Shown here: positions 1-11,943 of the stretch, in pieces
Numbering within the stretch: the stretch's first letter is position 1
Layout of the letters: the number at the start of each line of letters is the position of its first letter
From: Perognathus longimembris pacificus
Taxonomy: Eukaryota; Chordata; Mammalia; Rodentia; Heteromyidae
Direction: 5' to 3'
DNA: 64,000 nt
Assembly: GCF_023159225.1 (NCBI RefSeq)
Contig: NC_063184.1
Coordinates: 12,761,528 to 12,825,527 of the forward strand
Position numbers and translations under genes: made by a program
The notes under the pieces: generated by a model
Seen by the model: the letters and a program-made list of their open reading frames with translations, nothing else
Databases searched by the model: none
What the model was told of the DNA's origin: nothing

Positions 1-48
1 AGCATCCAGGCCCTGAGTTCAAGACCAACCCCAAACCAAAACTAGCCA
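1..48 (+). mobile_element. 7SL-Geo or IDL-Geo SINE 3' end cut by the window edge
   Basis: Only the last part of the Geo half (ccaggccctgagttcaag) and an A/C-rich tail are present. Confidence 0.6.
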
Positions 49-985
49 ACAACTAACTACTGGGTAAATTCCACCATCTTTCTGGATCTTAGTTTCTTCC
101 TTGAGAAATGCAGATTATTGGCCAGTATATTCAGTAAGATCTCCCCCAACCAGAATATTTTATGCCTCTTGGGAGACCGAAGGGGAAGAAGGATGGGCAC
201 CCTGACAAAAAGGTCACCTGCTAGGACCAGCTATTCTCACCTGCCCTGAACACAGTGGCTCGTACAGACGGAGGCTGCTTCTGGTCTGAGTCTTTCTCGG
301 GTTTTGCAGAGAACTCTCAGCAACAGAGTTTGAAAGAGATAACTGTGATGAAGCTGAATGATTGATGAGGTGTCATGTATTTGAAAGTGTGAATCATTTG
401 ACTTTTCATAACTGCTATCTCTACCAGCATGTAAAGGGGGAAAAAAATAACCCACTGGATTAGTGGAGATAAGAGAATAGGGCTGAGGATTAGATTAAAG
501 TCAGGGATGTCATATAGCTTGAAAGGAGACTTGAAATGACACAGAAAGATAAAGTTTCCCAAGTGAGAGAGGAGACTTGGGGAGATAAGGGAATCAATGG
601 CTTCAAGGTTTAGTTGGCAGCAGCATTGTGGGGGGAAAATTGGCAAAATGAAGCTCATAAACTCATTTCTTTTTACATTGACAGCAACAACAATTACTTT
701 ACTTTCTCTTCTAATAACTGTGTCCTACTGTTCCCTTTGGAGAAACTAAGAGAATTCTTATTGCATGTGGATCCTGTCAATCACAAAACAGTCTTCTTAT
801 ACTAAGGAAAGGATTGGGTGTTTGACTCGGGCTGGGGTATTAGAGAGCCAATCCCAGGGCTCAGTTACTGGCTAGGGATAGCCAAAGACCCAATCAGAGC
901 CACTGACCTCCCTTAGAGAGACCTTGTAGACTGGGGCGAAAATGGACTTTTCCCCCTCTTCAAGCCTGTTTTAGCCTGTTTTCTG
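49..985. other. Unique intergenic sequence
   Basis: Mostly AT-rich DNA with short ORFs of no recognisable similarity; nothing recognised. Confidence 0.5.
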
Positions 986-1200
986 GGTGGGTGCTGGTGT
1001 CTCACACCTGTAATCCTAGCTACTCAGAAGGTAAAGATCTGCGGATCATGGTTCAAAGTCAGCCAGAGCAGGAAAGTCCCTGAGACTCTGATCTCCAATA
1101 AGCTACCCCAACCCAGCCACCACCCCCAAAAAAAGCCAGAAATGGTGCTGTGGCTCAAGTGGTAGAGCAAAAGAAGACCAGGTTCTGCATTCAAGCCCCA

Positions 1201-1202
<2 letters not shown>
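986..1202 (+). mobile_element. 7SL-Geo SINE
   Basis: The left half has cacctgtaatcctagctac and the right half the Geo core (gctgtggctcaagtggtaga). It ends directly in the CA array at 1203. Confidence 0.85.

Positions 1203-1262
<60 letters not shown>
1203..1262. repeat. (CA)30 microsatellite
   Basis: A pure array growing from a SINE 3' end; pure length suggests it is variable. Confidence 0.97.
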
Positions 1263-1263
<1 letters not shown>

Positions 1264-1424
1264 ACATGACTTCTTTGATCACCAGGTAACCTGACAATTC
1301 ATTTCTGTATAGACAGATAACTATTTACTTGATAACAACTTCTAAATCACCTAACTACAACTCTGAAGGAATCCAAACTAACTGAGTAACCACCACCTCC
1401 TATTTTCAAGATACTTTAAGGGGG

Positions 1425-1562
1425 AAAAATGTTTCTTAAGGCAGAATCTTGGTATGCAGGCCAGGCTGGCTTCAGACTCATCGTGTAGTCTAGGCTAGCC
1501 TTGAACTTGTGATCTTCCTGACTCTGCCTCTCAATGCTGAGCTTAGAAGTGTGTGTGACACT
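1425..1562 (-). mobile_element. B1-like SINE
   Basis: Inverted B1 landmarks: ccaggctggcttcag, gccttgaacttgtgatcttc, ctgcctctc. Confidence 0.65.
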
Positions 1563-2250
1563 GTCTCTTGAAAATGCATAAATAAATTTTACACACACAC
1601 ATACACACACCTGTATATGTAGATAAACACATACATGGATTTTCAGTTACAAGCTATACTTCGAACAGTTCTGAAATTCTTTCTCCAGAACACCTGGATA
1701 TAAAGTGTTACTATCACAAACCTGCGCATGGCTGGAGAAATGGCAGAGAAGGTGAAAAGGCAGTCAGCAGAACAGGGAGATAGCTTCAGAAGTTACCAAA
1801 GGCTGGCAGCTGTGACAAGGAAAATAGCCCTAGGGTTCCTCAAGCAGCCACTCCTCCTTCCCCTCTCAGTTTCCATATTTCTTGTGTTTGCTATTCCTCC
1901 CCTCTCTGAGCTCTTCCTGTTGGAAGAGGAGGGAAATCGGGATCAACCCAATCACATATAGAGCAGAGTGGAAATGGCTGATGTGAAATGAACAAAGGCA
2001 TCCATTTCCCTTGCATGGTTATTTTCTTTTGTGAATTGTAGAGGCTAAGAATGAATAGGGTGACCTGATTTCTTCATGAAGAACCCATCTAGTTATTTCA
2101 GTTACTCACAGATCCTAGGTTCAGGAACTTCGCACTTCTCCTTTGGACAATCGCCTTGGTCCCAGAGGTCTAGGATGGAGAATTTCTGAAGATGGACAGA
2201 TATATACCCTAGAGCTGGTCTGAAACAGAACCGATAAGGTGCCAGTTTTT
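1563..2250. other. Unique intergenic sequence
   Basis: Short CA/TACA run at 1590-1612; otherwise nothing recognised. Confidence 0.5.
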
Positions 2251-2272
2251 GTGTGTGTGTGTGCATGTGCGC

Positions 2273-2314
<42 letters not shown>
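2251..2314. repeat. (GT)n microsatellite
   Basis: Interrupted by GCATGTGCGCGTGC at 2263-2276, and adjoining an inverted IDL-Geo 3' end. Confidence 0.97.
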
Positions 2315-2315
<1 letters not shown>

Positions 2316-2504
2316 GCCAGTCCTGGGCCTTAAACTCAGGGCCTGAGCACTGTCCCTGGCTTCTTTTTGCTCAAGGCTAGCATTCTGCCACTTGAGCCAC
2401 AGCGCCACTTCTGGCCATTTTGTATATATATGGTGCTGAGGAATGGGACCCAGGACTTCATGTAGGAGGCAAACACTCTTGCCACTAGGCCATATTCCCA
2501 GCCC
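2315..2504 (-). mobile_element. IDL-Geo SINE
   Basis: The full dimer is present in reverse: the Geo half (ccagtcctggg ... gagccacag), then the ID half ending cattcccagccc. Its 3' end abuts the GT array at 2251-2314. Confidence 0.85.
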
Positions 2505-2654
2505 ACTGGTACAAGTTGCTTTTTTTTTTATATGACTGCTTAGTACTGCATTTCAGTCATCCATTCTTCCATTTCTTCCTATGTCTACATCAGACACCAG
2601 GTGAACTGAGAAAGATACTCTGTTTAATGATTCAGGGTTCAGTGGGAGAGATGG

Positions 2655-2786
2655 ACGATGTCTTAATTATTTTTCTAATGCTATAACAGAATGCCACAAA
2701 CCAGACAATTTACAAGGAACAGAGGTTTTTGTCTTACAGGAAGTCCAGGGTGAGGTAGCCACATCTAGCCTCTGCACCCTTCTCTG
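2655..2786 (+). repeat. Possible ancient MaLR-like repeat remnant
   Basis: Motifs gctataacagaatgccacaa, caatttacaa and aggaagtccagg follow the order of an old mammalian repeat. It is too diverged to classify. Confidence 0.3.
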
Positions 2787-2986
2787 GTGAGAAGACAGGT
2801 GGAGGGAGACAGAGAGGGGAGAGGAGGGAAAAAAGAAACTGAGAGACTGAGGTGTCAGGCCAAGAGACAAGAGAGAGGAGAGAGGGAAGGGCAGGTGAAT
2901 AGAGGAAAGGGAAGGGCAAGGAAGAGCAAGGCAAGGCAAGGCAGGGGAGTGGAGGGAAGGGGAGGAAAGGGAGAGAAAAAGAGAAT
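2787..2986 (+). repeat. Polypurine (GA-rich) tract, 200 bp
   Basis: Almost all purine on the plus strand, with GGCAAGGCAAGG units near 2915-2945. Such tracts can form triplex DNA. Confidence 0.85.
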
Positions 2987-2993
2987 GTGGAGC

Positions 2994-3200
2994 ACTGGTG
3001 GCTCATGCCTATAATCCTAGCTACTCCGGAGGCTGAGATCTGAGGCTGCAGGGCCAGGGAAGTTCTTGAGACTCATCTCCAATTAACCCCCAGAAAACTA
3101 GGAGTGGCTCAAAGTGGTAGAGCACTAGCCTTCAGCAAAAGAGCTCAGGCAAGCACCCTAGCCCTGAGGTTAAGCCCCACAACTGATGGGGGGGGGGGGA
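2994..3200 (+). mobile_element. 7SL-Geo SINE
   Basis: Diverged copy ending in a run of G (3188-3200) in place of an A tail; it begins just after the polypurine tract. Confidence 0.8.
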
Positions 3201-3334
3201 GAGAACATCCTTTTATGAGGAACCTACCCCTTCCTTCCATCACACCTTTATTCCAGTCAGGAAGGCAGGGCTCATGCCCAATATCTCTGGAGGGCTCCAC
3301 TTCTTAATACTCTCAAACTGGGAATAAATAAAGT

Positions 3335-3590
3335 GTTGTTTTGTGCCTGTACGGAGGCTTTAATTCAGGGCCGGGGAGCTGTCCACTGGCTTTTATACTC
3401 AAAACTGGAGCTCTACCACCTGAGCCACAGTTCTACTTAAGCCACAACTCCATTTCCAGCTATTCAGTGGTTAACTGGAGATAAAAGTCTCCACAGACTT
3501 TCCTGCTCAGGGCTTAGCTTTGAACCATGATCTTTGGATCTTAGCCTCTTGAGTAGCTAGTGTTACAGTTGTGAGCCACACCGGCCCAGC
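3335..3590 (-). mobile_element. 7SL-Geo SINE
   Basis: Inverted, with a short internal duplication of the gagccacag box (3420-3450). Confidence 0.8.
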
Positions 3591-3924
3591 TTTGGATGAC
3601 AGCTTTCAACACGTGAATTCTGAAAGAGACAAAGCGTACAGAGAGTGAACACAGACACTGAAACTCAGCAGGGTGTGTTGTGGGGTGATTTGAGGATGCA
3701 CCACAGATTGAGTTTCTGGTAAGGCTCAGCAAGACATAGTATAATTTGGAATTTGAAGGCCAGCTAGGGCCTCTAGCTCAGCATGCTTCATTAGGAGATA
3801 TGTGAACAAAATATGACTTTGGTCCTGGGCTCCCCTTTCTGACACCCATAGAAACAATGACTTCCAATTTGTCTGTGCTACATTAGCACATAAATTATCT
3901 TATTGATTGATTGATGATTGATTG

Positions 3925-4153
3925 TGCTGGTACTGGAGCTTGAACTCTGGACCAGCACATTCTCTTTTCACTTTTTCACTCAAGGCTGACACACTGCTAC
4001 CTCTGAGCCTCAGCTCCACTTCCAGTGTTTTGCTAGTTAGTTGTAGATGAGAGTATCAGGTGCTTTTCTGCCTAGTTGGTTTAGGATGGCAATCCTCAGA
4101 TCTCAGCGTCCTGAGTAGCTAAGATTACAAGCACGAGCCTTCACCACAGCCTA
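3925..4153 (-). mobile_element. 7SL-Geo SINE
   Basis: Inverted, diverged copy beginning tgctggtactggagcttg, after a short TTGA run. Confidence 0.8.
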
Positions 4154-5070
4154 GTGGTCTAGGTTCTGTCAGAATGGGAGTCGAGAAAAGGCTAGACATC
4201 TTTCTGTGCATAACATTAGCAAGGGGAAGAAGATTTGACACAGGTCATCTGCTTCAAGTAACCATGTTATTGACCAAGATGCAATTATCTCTCACATCTG
4301 TTGGTTGTTGGTTTTTTTCTTTCCACCAAGAATGAGAATTAAATACAGCACAAGGTTTAAATGGATCATCTCTGTAATTCCAGCAGTCTGGTGCTTGGAG
4401 TGACAGCAGATATGGTGTTATTGTTATATCCCTTTCTTGGTCTTGCACAACTGAAGAAGGATCTATCATCTCCTGGCAGCCATCCATCCTAGCCATGAGG
4501 AAATATTGAGGCTGGGGTGATCAGCTGGATTTTCTTAAAGGATTTGCTCTTGGAGTTCATTGTCTACAAACTGCAGAGCTTAAGGTTGGAGATCAATGAT
4601 GCTTGTGACTCAGAGGTAGCCTCTAAATTCACCAAAAAGAAAAAACAAAACCACCTTAATAAGCCATACTTCAGGTAATGGTTCTGAAAGTTAATCACTG
4701 TTTTTCATCATGAACTTGGAAGCCATTTGAGGTATTTAGATCCCCCATCTGCAAAAACATCATAACTTCTACAAAACCAAACAACATAAAGCCCACTGAT
4801 TTATTTATGAGATACTATAACAGTGTTAAACAAAACCTTTTTTTTTTTCCAAAAAGGAGATGGGGAAGGACACTTCTTGTGAAGTCTCCCTGCTAACAGA
4901 CAACCCATGCCTGTTACTTACTAACTGGATGGGCTCTGAAAAGAATAACAGCTGCTACGTAATAGGGTGGTTACAAGGTTTAAATAAACTAATATTTGTG
5001 AAAGTACATGGGCTGGTCCCAGAAACATTAGCCATCATGTTTGCAAAAGGAAGAAAAAAATTATAGCCTT
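4154..5070. other. Unique intergenic sequence
   Basis: A weak B1-like scrap near 4366-4400 is possible; nothing else recognised. Confidence 0.45.
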
Positions 5071-5280
5071 GGACTGGGAATGTGGCTTAGTGGTAGAGTG
5101 CTTGTCTACCACGCATGAAGGCCTGGGTTTGATTCCTCAATACCACATAAACAGAAAAAGCTGAAAGTGGCGCTGTGGCTCAAGAGGTAGAGTGCTAACC
5201 TTGAGCAAAAAGAAGCCAGGGACAGTGCTCTGGCCCTGAGTTCAAGCCCCAGGACTGGCCAAAAAATAAAAAAATTACAA
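5071..5280 (+). mobile_element. IDL-Geo SINE
   Basis: Full length: tRNA-like left half starting ctgggaatgtggcttagtgg, box-B-like ggtttgattcc, Geo half and A-rich tail. Confidence 0.9.
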
Positions 5281-5449
5281 CCTCAACTCTAGCTCTGCAC
5301 AAGAGTGAATATCTGTAGTTCAGATATTCTGGAGGCTGAGATGAAAGGATCATATGATCTCAGATATGTATGGCCAGCCAATTCTGATGTAGAGGGGTCT
5401 AACATCTGTGGAGACTTGAAGGAATGTAGTATACAAACATTGATGGGAA

Positions 5450-5652
5450 GCTGGGAATGTGGCTTAGTGGTACAGTGCTTGCCTGTGCGTGCATGAAGCC
5501 CTGGGTTCAATTCCTCTGTACCACATAAACAGAAAAAAAACAAAAGTGGTGCTGTGGCCTCAAGTGGTAGAACACTAGCCTTGAGCAAAAGAAGCTCAGG
5601 GACAGCGCCCAGGTTCTGGGTTCAAGCCTCAGGACTGGCAAAAAAAAAAAAT
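5450..5652 (+). mobile_element. IDL-Geo SINE
   Basis: Full-length copy with a pure A tail of about 13 bases, which suggests a fairly recent insertion. Confidence 0.9.
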
Positions 5653-5699
5653 CGATAGGAACGTAACTACATGGAGGCAGAACAGTGATGACAATTCTG

Positions 5700-5765
5700 G
5701 TGATGATGGTGGTGGTGGTGATGATGGTGGTGGTGGTGGTGATGATGGTGGTGGTGGTGGCAGTG
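5700..5765 (+). repeat. GGT/GAT triplet array
   Basis: Blocks of GATGGTGGTGGT alternate with GTGATGATGG, so it is a higher-order triplet repeat. Confidence 0.9.
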
Positions 5766-5825
5766 TAATGATGACTACGATGGTGAGGATGAGGCCATTC
5801 TTTTTGTTTATTTGTTTTGTTTTTG

Positions 5826-6018
5826 TTGCCAGTCCTGGGGCATGGACTCAGGGCCTGAGCACTGTCCCTGGCTTCTTTTTGCTCAAGGCTAGCACTCTGC
5901 CACTTGAGCCAGAGTGTCACTTCTGGCTTTTTCTGTATATGTGGTGCTGAGGAATCGAACCCAGGGCTTCATGTATATGAGGCAAGAACTTTACCACTAG
6001 GCCATATTCCCAGCCCCC
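5826..6018 (-). mobile_element. IDL-Geo SINE
   Basis: Full-length inverted copy lying 170 bases from the plus-strand copy at 5450, so the two can pair if transcribed. Confidence 0.9.
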
Positions 6019-6330
6019 GAGGACATTCTTTTTGTAGAGAACTATAGTAGACCTTTAGGATTGGCATTCTCCATTGGAGAAAAGTACTACATTGCCTCAG
6101 GATTCTTAGGGTCTTTGTACTGTACTGCAGATGCTTGATGCAGTTTTGTCATGATGCCACACAATTCCTACTGGAGACATCCCGCCTTTCAACAAATCTC
6201 AGATTTTTGCTTCCTCACTTCAGTGAAGCACATTCACTTTGACCTTGCCTTGGGATGGCCATTTGCTCTTTTGGGAGACACAGTGTCACAAAAGCAAATG
6301 CAGGAAAACACAAGCCGACTTGTACAATCG

Positions 6331-6488
6331 TTTAAGCCCTGGGTTCGATTCCTCAGCACCACATATATAGAAAAAGCTGTGGCTCAAGTGGCAGAGTGCC
6401 AGCCTTGAGCACAAAGAAGCCAGGGACAGTGCTCAGGCCCTGAGTTCAAGGCCCCGGATTGGCAAAAAACAAAACAAACCAAAAAAAT
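6331..6488 (+). mobile_element. IDL-Geo SINE, truncated
   Basis: The left half begins at the box-B part (agccctgggttcgattcc), and the start of the Geo half is deleted between agaaaaagc and tgtggctcaa. Confidence 0.85.
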
Positions 6489-7789
6489 AGATTTTGACAG
6501 CCACACCTGCACCACAAATTTATGAAACTCTCTGAACACTGGAGCTACCAGGGAGCCTGCCCCCACCCACTACCCTACCAAAGTCCCTCCACCTCCTGCC
6601 CCATTACCCCATGTCAGGCCTCCTGTCTCCTGACACTCTTAGGGTCACCATGCTATCCTTCTCCGACTCTCCATTAAAATTGGTCTGATCTATTGAGTTT
6701 GCTTTCTGTTCTTTCTTTATTCTCATACCCTCATGACTCAGCTTCCTAATACCCCATCCTTCTCAACCCACCCTATCCTTCCCCTCACCTTTCCTAGTTT
6801 TATAGGCTATGCATTGAATATTATGATTGCATTCTCCCGCTTCCTTTCTCTCTTCTTTGGTAGCAATACATGTGATAGGAGTTAGTAGAAAAGCAGCCAA
6901 TCAGGGCATTGTGTGCAGCCTACACAACTTGGAGATGGCAGGGTAAGCTGGTAAACCAAATGTGCCAGAGAAGAGAAGTGGATCATGGGGAGGGAGGTAG
7001 GCTCCAAAAGAATAGAGAAATAAGGACAAAAGAATAAGCAAATAAATACAGAACAGTAAACCTTTTGGTGCCATGAAACAGAAAGGAGACCCACCAATCA
7101 GAAAGCCATCTTCAAGGACTTCAATTCTTTCGAACCTAGGGCTAGAGTCTGTAATGAAGAAGAGGGTGCGAGATGGCAGACGGATCAAAGCATTGTCTTC
7201 CTGTGGTATATCTATGCACATGTTCTTTCTCTGCCATATTTCTCTTCTAGTAAACCTTCTTATCACCTTTACTTATGTCCAAATCTCCCATATCTAATTC
7301 TCTAAATGAAGATGTTGTCTCTAGTACATCTATTTTTCTAGCTATTATAATTCCAGAGTTAAATCAGATGTAGGAACTGGCTTAGGGTCAAGGCGGTATA
7401 CTTTCCTTCCATATATATTAATAAAGAGAAGTTCATTGCCGATGTCCAGCTGGTTGATTCTTCATGAAAGGACCAGGGATTGAAGGGCTATAAAGGTCAA
7501 CTGTTCAGTGGTCTGAAGTTAAGAGAACTGTCATCTCCTTTTGGGCTTAAAATGGACATTGTCTGCACTTGGAAATAGGAGAAAGGGGGGGAAAAGTCCA
7601 AAATACCTGGGTTCCATTTCTGACTTTACAACTGAAGAGTGTGGAAGTTTCTCCGCAGTTGCTTACCACCAAGATGCCTTGGCTTCTCACCTACAAATCA
7701 GAATGATAACTGAATATTATACAAGCGGGTGTCCTACGTAAGCAAACACTTCTGGAGAGCCAGGAGCAGTGTAACAGGTTGATCGGCTC
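6489..7789. other. Unique intergenic sequence
   Basis: Pyrimidine-rich stretch 6580-6860, otherwise ordinary. ORFs here lack family features. Confidence 0.5.
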
Positions 7790-8080
7790 CCCTAATCCCC
7801 ACAAGAAAATTCATATCCACTGGAATCTCAGAATGCAACCTTATTTGGAATAAGGGTCTTGCAGATGAGACCAGCATACTAGACTGTGGTAGGCCATAAA
7901 TCCAACGAAAATGCTATTACAAGGATTTAGAAAACAGGACATAGAGATATAAAGAAGCTATCATGAGAACAGAGACAGATAGAAGTGATATGTCTATAAT
8001 CCAGGGAACACCATGTCTCTCTGACAGGTATCCCCTGCTGACATCGGGACTGTAGATTTCTAGCCATTTTTAGCCACAAA
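7790..8080 (+). repeat. Ancient mammalian interspersed repeat remnant
   Basis: The order of motifs (aaccttatttgga, gtcttgcagatga, taaatccaa, gacatcgggact) matches an old, widespread eutherian medium-reiteration repeat. I cannot name the family with certainty. Confidence 0.4.
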
Positions 8081-8693
8081 ATTTGTGGGGTAAAAGTTGT
8101 CAGAAGCCAAGTGCTGTCATTTGTGTCAGAGCCCAGCAGAGACAAGAAAGGGAATTTCCACATGTATGGCCGATGAAAACAACAGTCACGAGAGACTCTG
8201 CCAGGATACAACTTTGCACACACACAAAAAATACATCTATGAGGTCATCTGCTCAGCAATGGTCTGACTAGCCTTGGACTTCCACCACTCTCCTCTTCCT
8301 TGTTGATCTTTGAAGACAATGATGATTGCTTATGCAAGCCTTGCTTTACCTCAAGAAACCTTTGCCCTCTGAAGACACCCAGGGTGCACTAGTGCATGCA
8401 TTTTTCACCTGTTCTGCTCAGTCTGGATTAAACTCAGTATCTTTAGGAGAATCTCTCTCTGTTATTATTGAGGTTTGCTATGATAATTGGTCACAGCAGT
8501 CCTCAGAAACAAATGCAATTGGCTACTCATTTTCTGTGCACTCAAGGAAATTAATAATTTCATATGGGACAAGGAGTGCAGAGCCTTAACAGGTTAATTC
8601 ATGAAGGAAGAGAGACAGACAGAGATAGAGACAGACGGAAAGAGAAACAGATAGATGCATATCTTTGGGGATAGAAAAGACCTCAAATTGGGG
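8081..8693. other. Unique intergenic sequence
   Basis: Contains a short GACAGA/GATAGA purine run at 8607-8655; nothing else recognised. Confidence 0.5.
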
Positions 8694-8900
8694 GGCTGGG
8701 AATATGGCCTAGTGGCAAGAGTGCTTGCCTCATGCACATGAAGCCCTAGGTTCGATTCCTCAGCACCACATATGTAGAAAATGGCCAGAAGTGGCACTGT
8801 GGATCAAGTGGTAGAGTGCTAGCCTTGAGCAAGAAGAAGCCAGGGACAGTGCTCAGGCCCTGAGTCCAAGCCCCAGGACTGGCAAAAAAAAAAAAAAAGA
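8694..8900 (+). mobile_element. IDL-Geo SINE
   Basis: Full length with a tail of about 15 A residues, mixed with G. Confidence 0.9.
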
Positions 8901-8947
8901 AAAGAAAAGACCTCAACTTGGGAGAGTTGCTTATAAGATCCCAAATC

Positions 8948-9165
8948 TGCTGGGAGCTGGTGGCTCACATCTGTAATCCTGGTTACACAGGAGGCTGAAA
9001 TCTGAGGATCGGCAGTTCAAAGCCAGCCCAGGCAGGAGAAATCTGAGACTCATCTCCAGTTAACCACCAAAGTGCCAGAAGTAGAGCTGGGGTTCAAGTA
9101 CCAGTAGAGTGTGAGCAAAAAAGCTCAGTGATGGTGCTCAGGCCCCAAGTTCAAGCCATAGGACT

Positions 9166-9166
<1 letters not shown>
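8948..9166 (+). mobile_element. 7SL-Geo SINE
   Basis: Full length, 50 bases after an IDL-Geo copy in the same direction; the 3' end runs into a CA array. Confidence 0.85.

Positions 9167-9204
<38 letters not shown>
9167..9204. repeat. (CA)19 microsatellite
   Basis: Pure array at the 3' end of the 7SL-Geo SINE at 8948. Confidence 0.95.
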
Positions 9205-9206
<2 letters not shown>

Positions 9207-10119
9207 CTAATATGTGAAATAAAATTTGACTAGAGATGGAGAGAGGGTGGAAAGGAGGCCTATTTCACTATTGGAGAAAAGCAGAAGAGATGTTCAGAAA
9301 TATCATTAGTCCAGCTGAGTTGGATTCTTCGAGTCAAATTAGCAATAGCTAGTCCCCAAAATAAGTTACTGCAGACATAATCCATCCTCATTATGTTATT
9401 TTATATAGAGAAATGGAAGCAAAAAGATCTTTTTACTTTCTCTACCATCAGATAGCAAGGTGTCTGAGCCAACCAGGTCTAAAATTTGAGTCTTTTTGTT
9501 GAGTTGTCATTTCCACAGTAAACCATTTTGTTTTTCAAAATACTCCTGGCCTAAGATTTAAAATGTTTTGCTACTTAACCATTTATTTCTGAGCTTTGGT
9601 TATTCATGTTTAGTGAGAGCAACCTATCTGGTTATGGCTACAAAACACACACAGTAAATCTTTTCATAAAAAGTCTTAGCGGTTATTACCAGGCATTTTT
9701 CCAACATTCCCTTCTATCCTTCCAAGCCTTGGTGTATGTCTTTATAATTTAAAATAAGTCTAGGGGAAAAAAAAACAATCACCATCCCAAATGTTTTATG
9801 TTTAATATCCTGTTACATATTAGGCTTTTTAATAAAGAAACTTTTAAATAGAAAAGTGAGCTATTATCTCTTGCTGAGCTAATTCCTATTGACTTTTTTT
9901 TTTTTTTAAAGGAGAAATGCAAGTACGGGTAAGAGAATTTAAGTACTGATGGAAAATAAACAGCACAAACACTTAGAAACTCTGTGGGATTTTTTTTTTT
10001 TTGCCCCATAGGACTATCCCTAAATCTATGTATTGCTAACAAATTCTTAGCTGTGCCTTCAGAAATGAAAAAAAAAAATGAAGCTATCGACAATGCAGGT
10101 TTGTCTATTTCTATTTTCT
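9205..10119. other. Unique intergenic sequence
   Basis: AT-rich with T-runs at 9895 and 9991; the long minus ORF continuing into the SINE is a chance frame. Confidence 0.5.
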
Positions 10120-10470
10120 TTTTGCTCATGTTGTAGCTCAGGTTAGCCTCAAACTTGCAATGCAGCCTCGCCTTCAGATATTTTGTTTTGTTTTGTTTTT
10201 TTCCAGTTCTGGAGCTTGAACTCAGGGCCTGAGCACTGTCCCTGGCTTCTTTTTGCTCAAGGCTAGCACTCCACCACTTAAGCCACAGCACTACTTCCAG
10301 CTTTTCCTATATATGTGGTACTGAGGAATCGAACCCAGGGCTTCAAGTATACGAGGTGATCACTTTACCACTAGGCCATATTCCTAGCCCCAAGCCTTCA
10401 GCTCTTGATCCTCCTTCCTGTTGTAGCCTCTCCAGTGCTGAGAGTACTTTACGCTGCCTGGCCTAGATAG
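10120..10470 (-). mobile_element. B1-like SINE split by IDL-Geo
   Basis: Parts gttgtagctcaggttagcct and gatcctccttcctg ... cagtgctgagag flank the younger element. Confidence 0.6.
10198..10390 (-). mobile_element. IDL-Geo SINE nested in a B1
   Basis: It splits an older B1 (10120-10190 and 10391-10470). The repeated gccttcag at both junctions looks like the target-site duplication. Confidence 0.85.
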
Positions 10471-10546
10471 CCTTCTTCTTCATGTTAATACTACACCTAA
10501 TGACCTGCGCCTGTGCTTTTGCATTTTCTTTCATCACATGACAGAA

Positions 10547-10755
10547 GCTGGGCATAGTGGGGCACATCTGTTATCCCAGCAACTCAAGAGACTGAGGCTC
10601 AAGGATCACCAATTCATGACAACCTAGGAAACTAAATAGGATATTATTTCAAAACTAAAAATAAGTTGGAAGTTTGCAGACAACCTGGGCTGCATATTGA
10701 GAGCACTTGTTTATCCTAAGCAAGGCCTTGGGTTCAATCTCTGATACTTAAAAAA
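10547..10755 (+). mobile_element. B1+ID composite SINE
   Basis: A B1-like half (gctgggcatagtggggcaca) is followed by an ID-like half (cttgggttcaatctctgat), as in B1-dID elements of squirrel-related and other rodents. Confidence 0.6.
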
Positions 10756-11159
10756 GTGAAGAGAATAGAATATTTGTTAAAGACTTCAGGCATGCCACTA
10801 TTTATCTAACTAATCCTCTGTTATTTCCAAGGTTTTGCTATTTTATACAGTTCTGATTATCTTATGCACATCCTGCATCCAGAATGTTGTTGAGTATATC
10901 CACACAATAAATTCCTAACAGGAGAGAATCATTAAACACGATCATGCTAGCTTCATCTTAACATTCCAGAATGACAACTCTCTACCCTTTGCAATTAGAA
11001 TAAAATCCAAATCACTTGTATTGGTCCTGACAAATCTCCAACCTAATTTTCTATGAATTGCTCCTTAGTTATGACCTGAGACCACCCCAGTCTTTTGTCC
11101 TCCAATTCTTCAAACTCTTTTTTTCTTCTTTTGAGGGGAGGGATTATGTGTTTGTGTTC

Positions 11160-11378
11160 TGTGCTAATACTTGGGCTTGAATTTAGGGCATTGGCCCTGT
11201 TCCTTAATGCATTTTTCCATCAAGGCTGGAACTCTCCCACTTGAGCCATACTTCCACTTCATTTTGGTGGTTAATTGGAGATAAGAGTGCCCTAGCAACG
11301 TTTCTTCCTGGGATGGCTTTAAACCTTGATCTCAGCCTCTTGAGTAGCTAGGATTACAGGTGAAAATCACCAACACTC
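11160..11378 (-). mobile_element. 7SL-Geo SINE
   Basis: Inverted copy with all landmarks: ttgggcttgaatttaggg, cttgagccata, ggttaattggagataaga, gagtagctaggattacagg. Confidence 0.82.
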
Positions 11379-11943
11379 ATCTGTTGGTTTTTGAGACAAG
11401 AGCCTGCTCTGTATTTCAGGCTGGCCAACAACTTGCTGTATTCTGATTTATTCTTTATTCCACCCCCCCCCCCCACCCGCCACATGCTGGGCATTTGTAC
11501 TGCTCTAATGTTCTGCAAGAAAGTAGGGAACTCTACTCAAAATCACTTTCCCAGGCCTTTGACCTGTGCTCATAATGGAGCACTCTTAGTCTTCATGGCA
11601 TGTCACTTAATTATCAGAGAATTTCACTCTCTAAGAAATCATCTTTCTGCCCCCCTCACCCCTGGGCTTCAAACCAGCTGGCCACTGGTCACTGGTTCTG
11701 GTTTGCCACTGAGTCCCAAGAACTCATGCATAGATAGATAGTAAGAAGAATCCAGAAAATGAGCTTGTAGATTTGAAGTTTGCACACAGGCTTCTATATT
11801 ACTTTCTAGATGGTCACAGCTGTCCTGAATGAGATATGCCTGTTCAGAAGACCCTTCCAACAGTCTTAATAAATATTTGGCATTGTCTTATTAAAAGAAC
11901 TTATTTAAAGGTCTAGAAATAAGGTAGGTGCTGATTGATTATT

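Noticed and set aside
5071..5150. tRNA-like box A and box B sequence.
   Set aside because: It belongs to the ID-type head of a SINE with an A tail, repeated many times in the window; not a tRNA gene.
5507..5920. 137-codon minus-strand open frame.
   Set aside because: It spans SINE sequence and the GGT/GAT triplet array, giving a Thr/Ile/His-rich translation.
9779..10291. 170-codon minus-strand open frame.
   Set aside because: Its start lies in an IDL-Geo SINE and the rest is low-complexity intergenic sequence.
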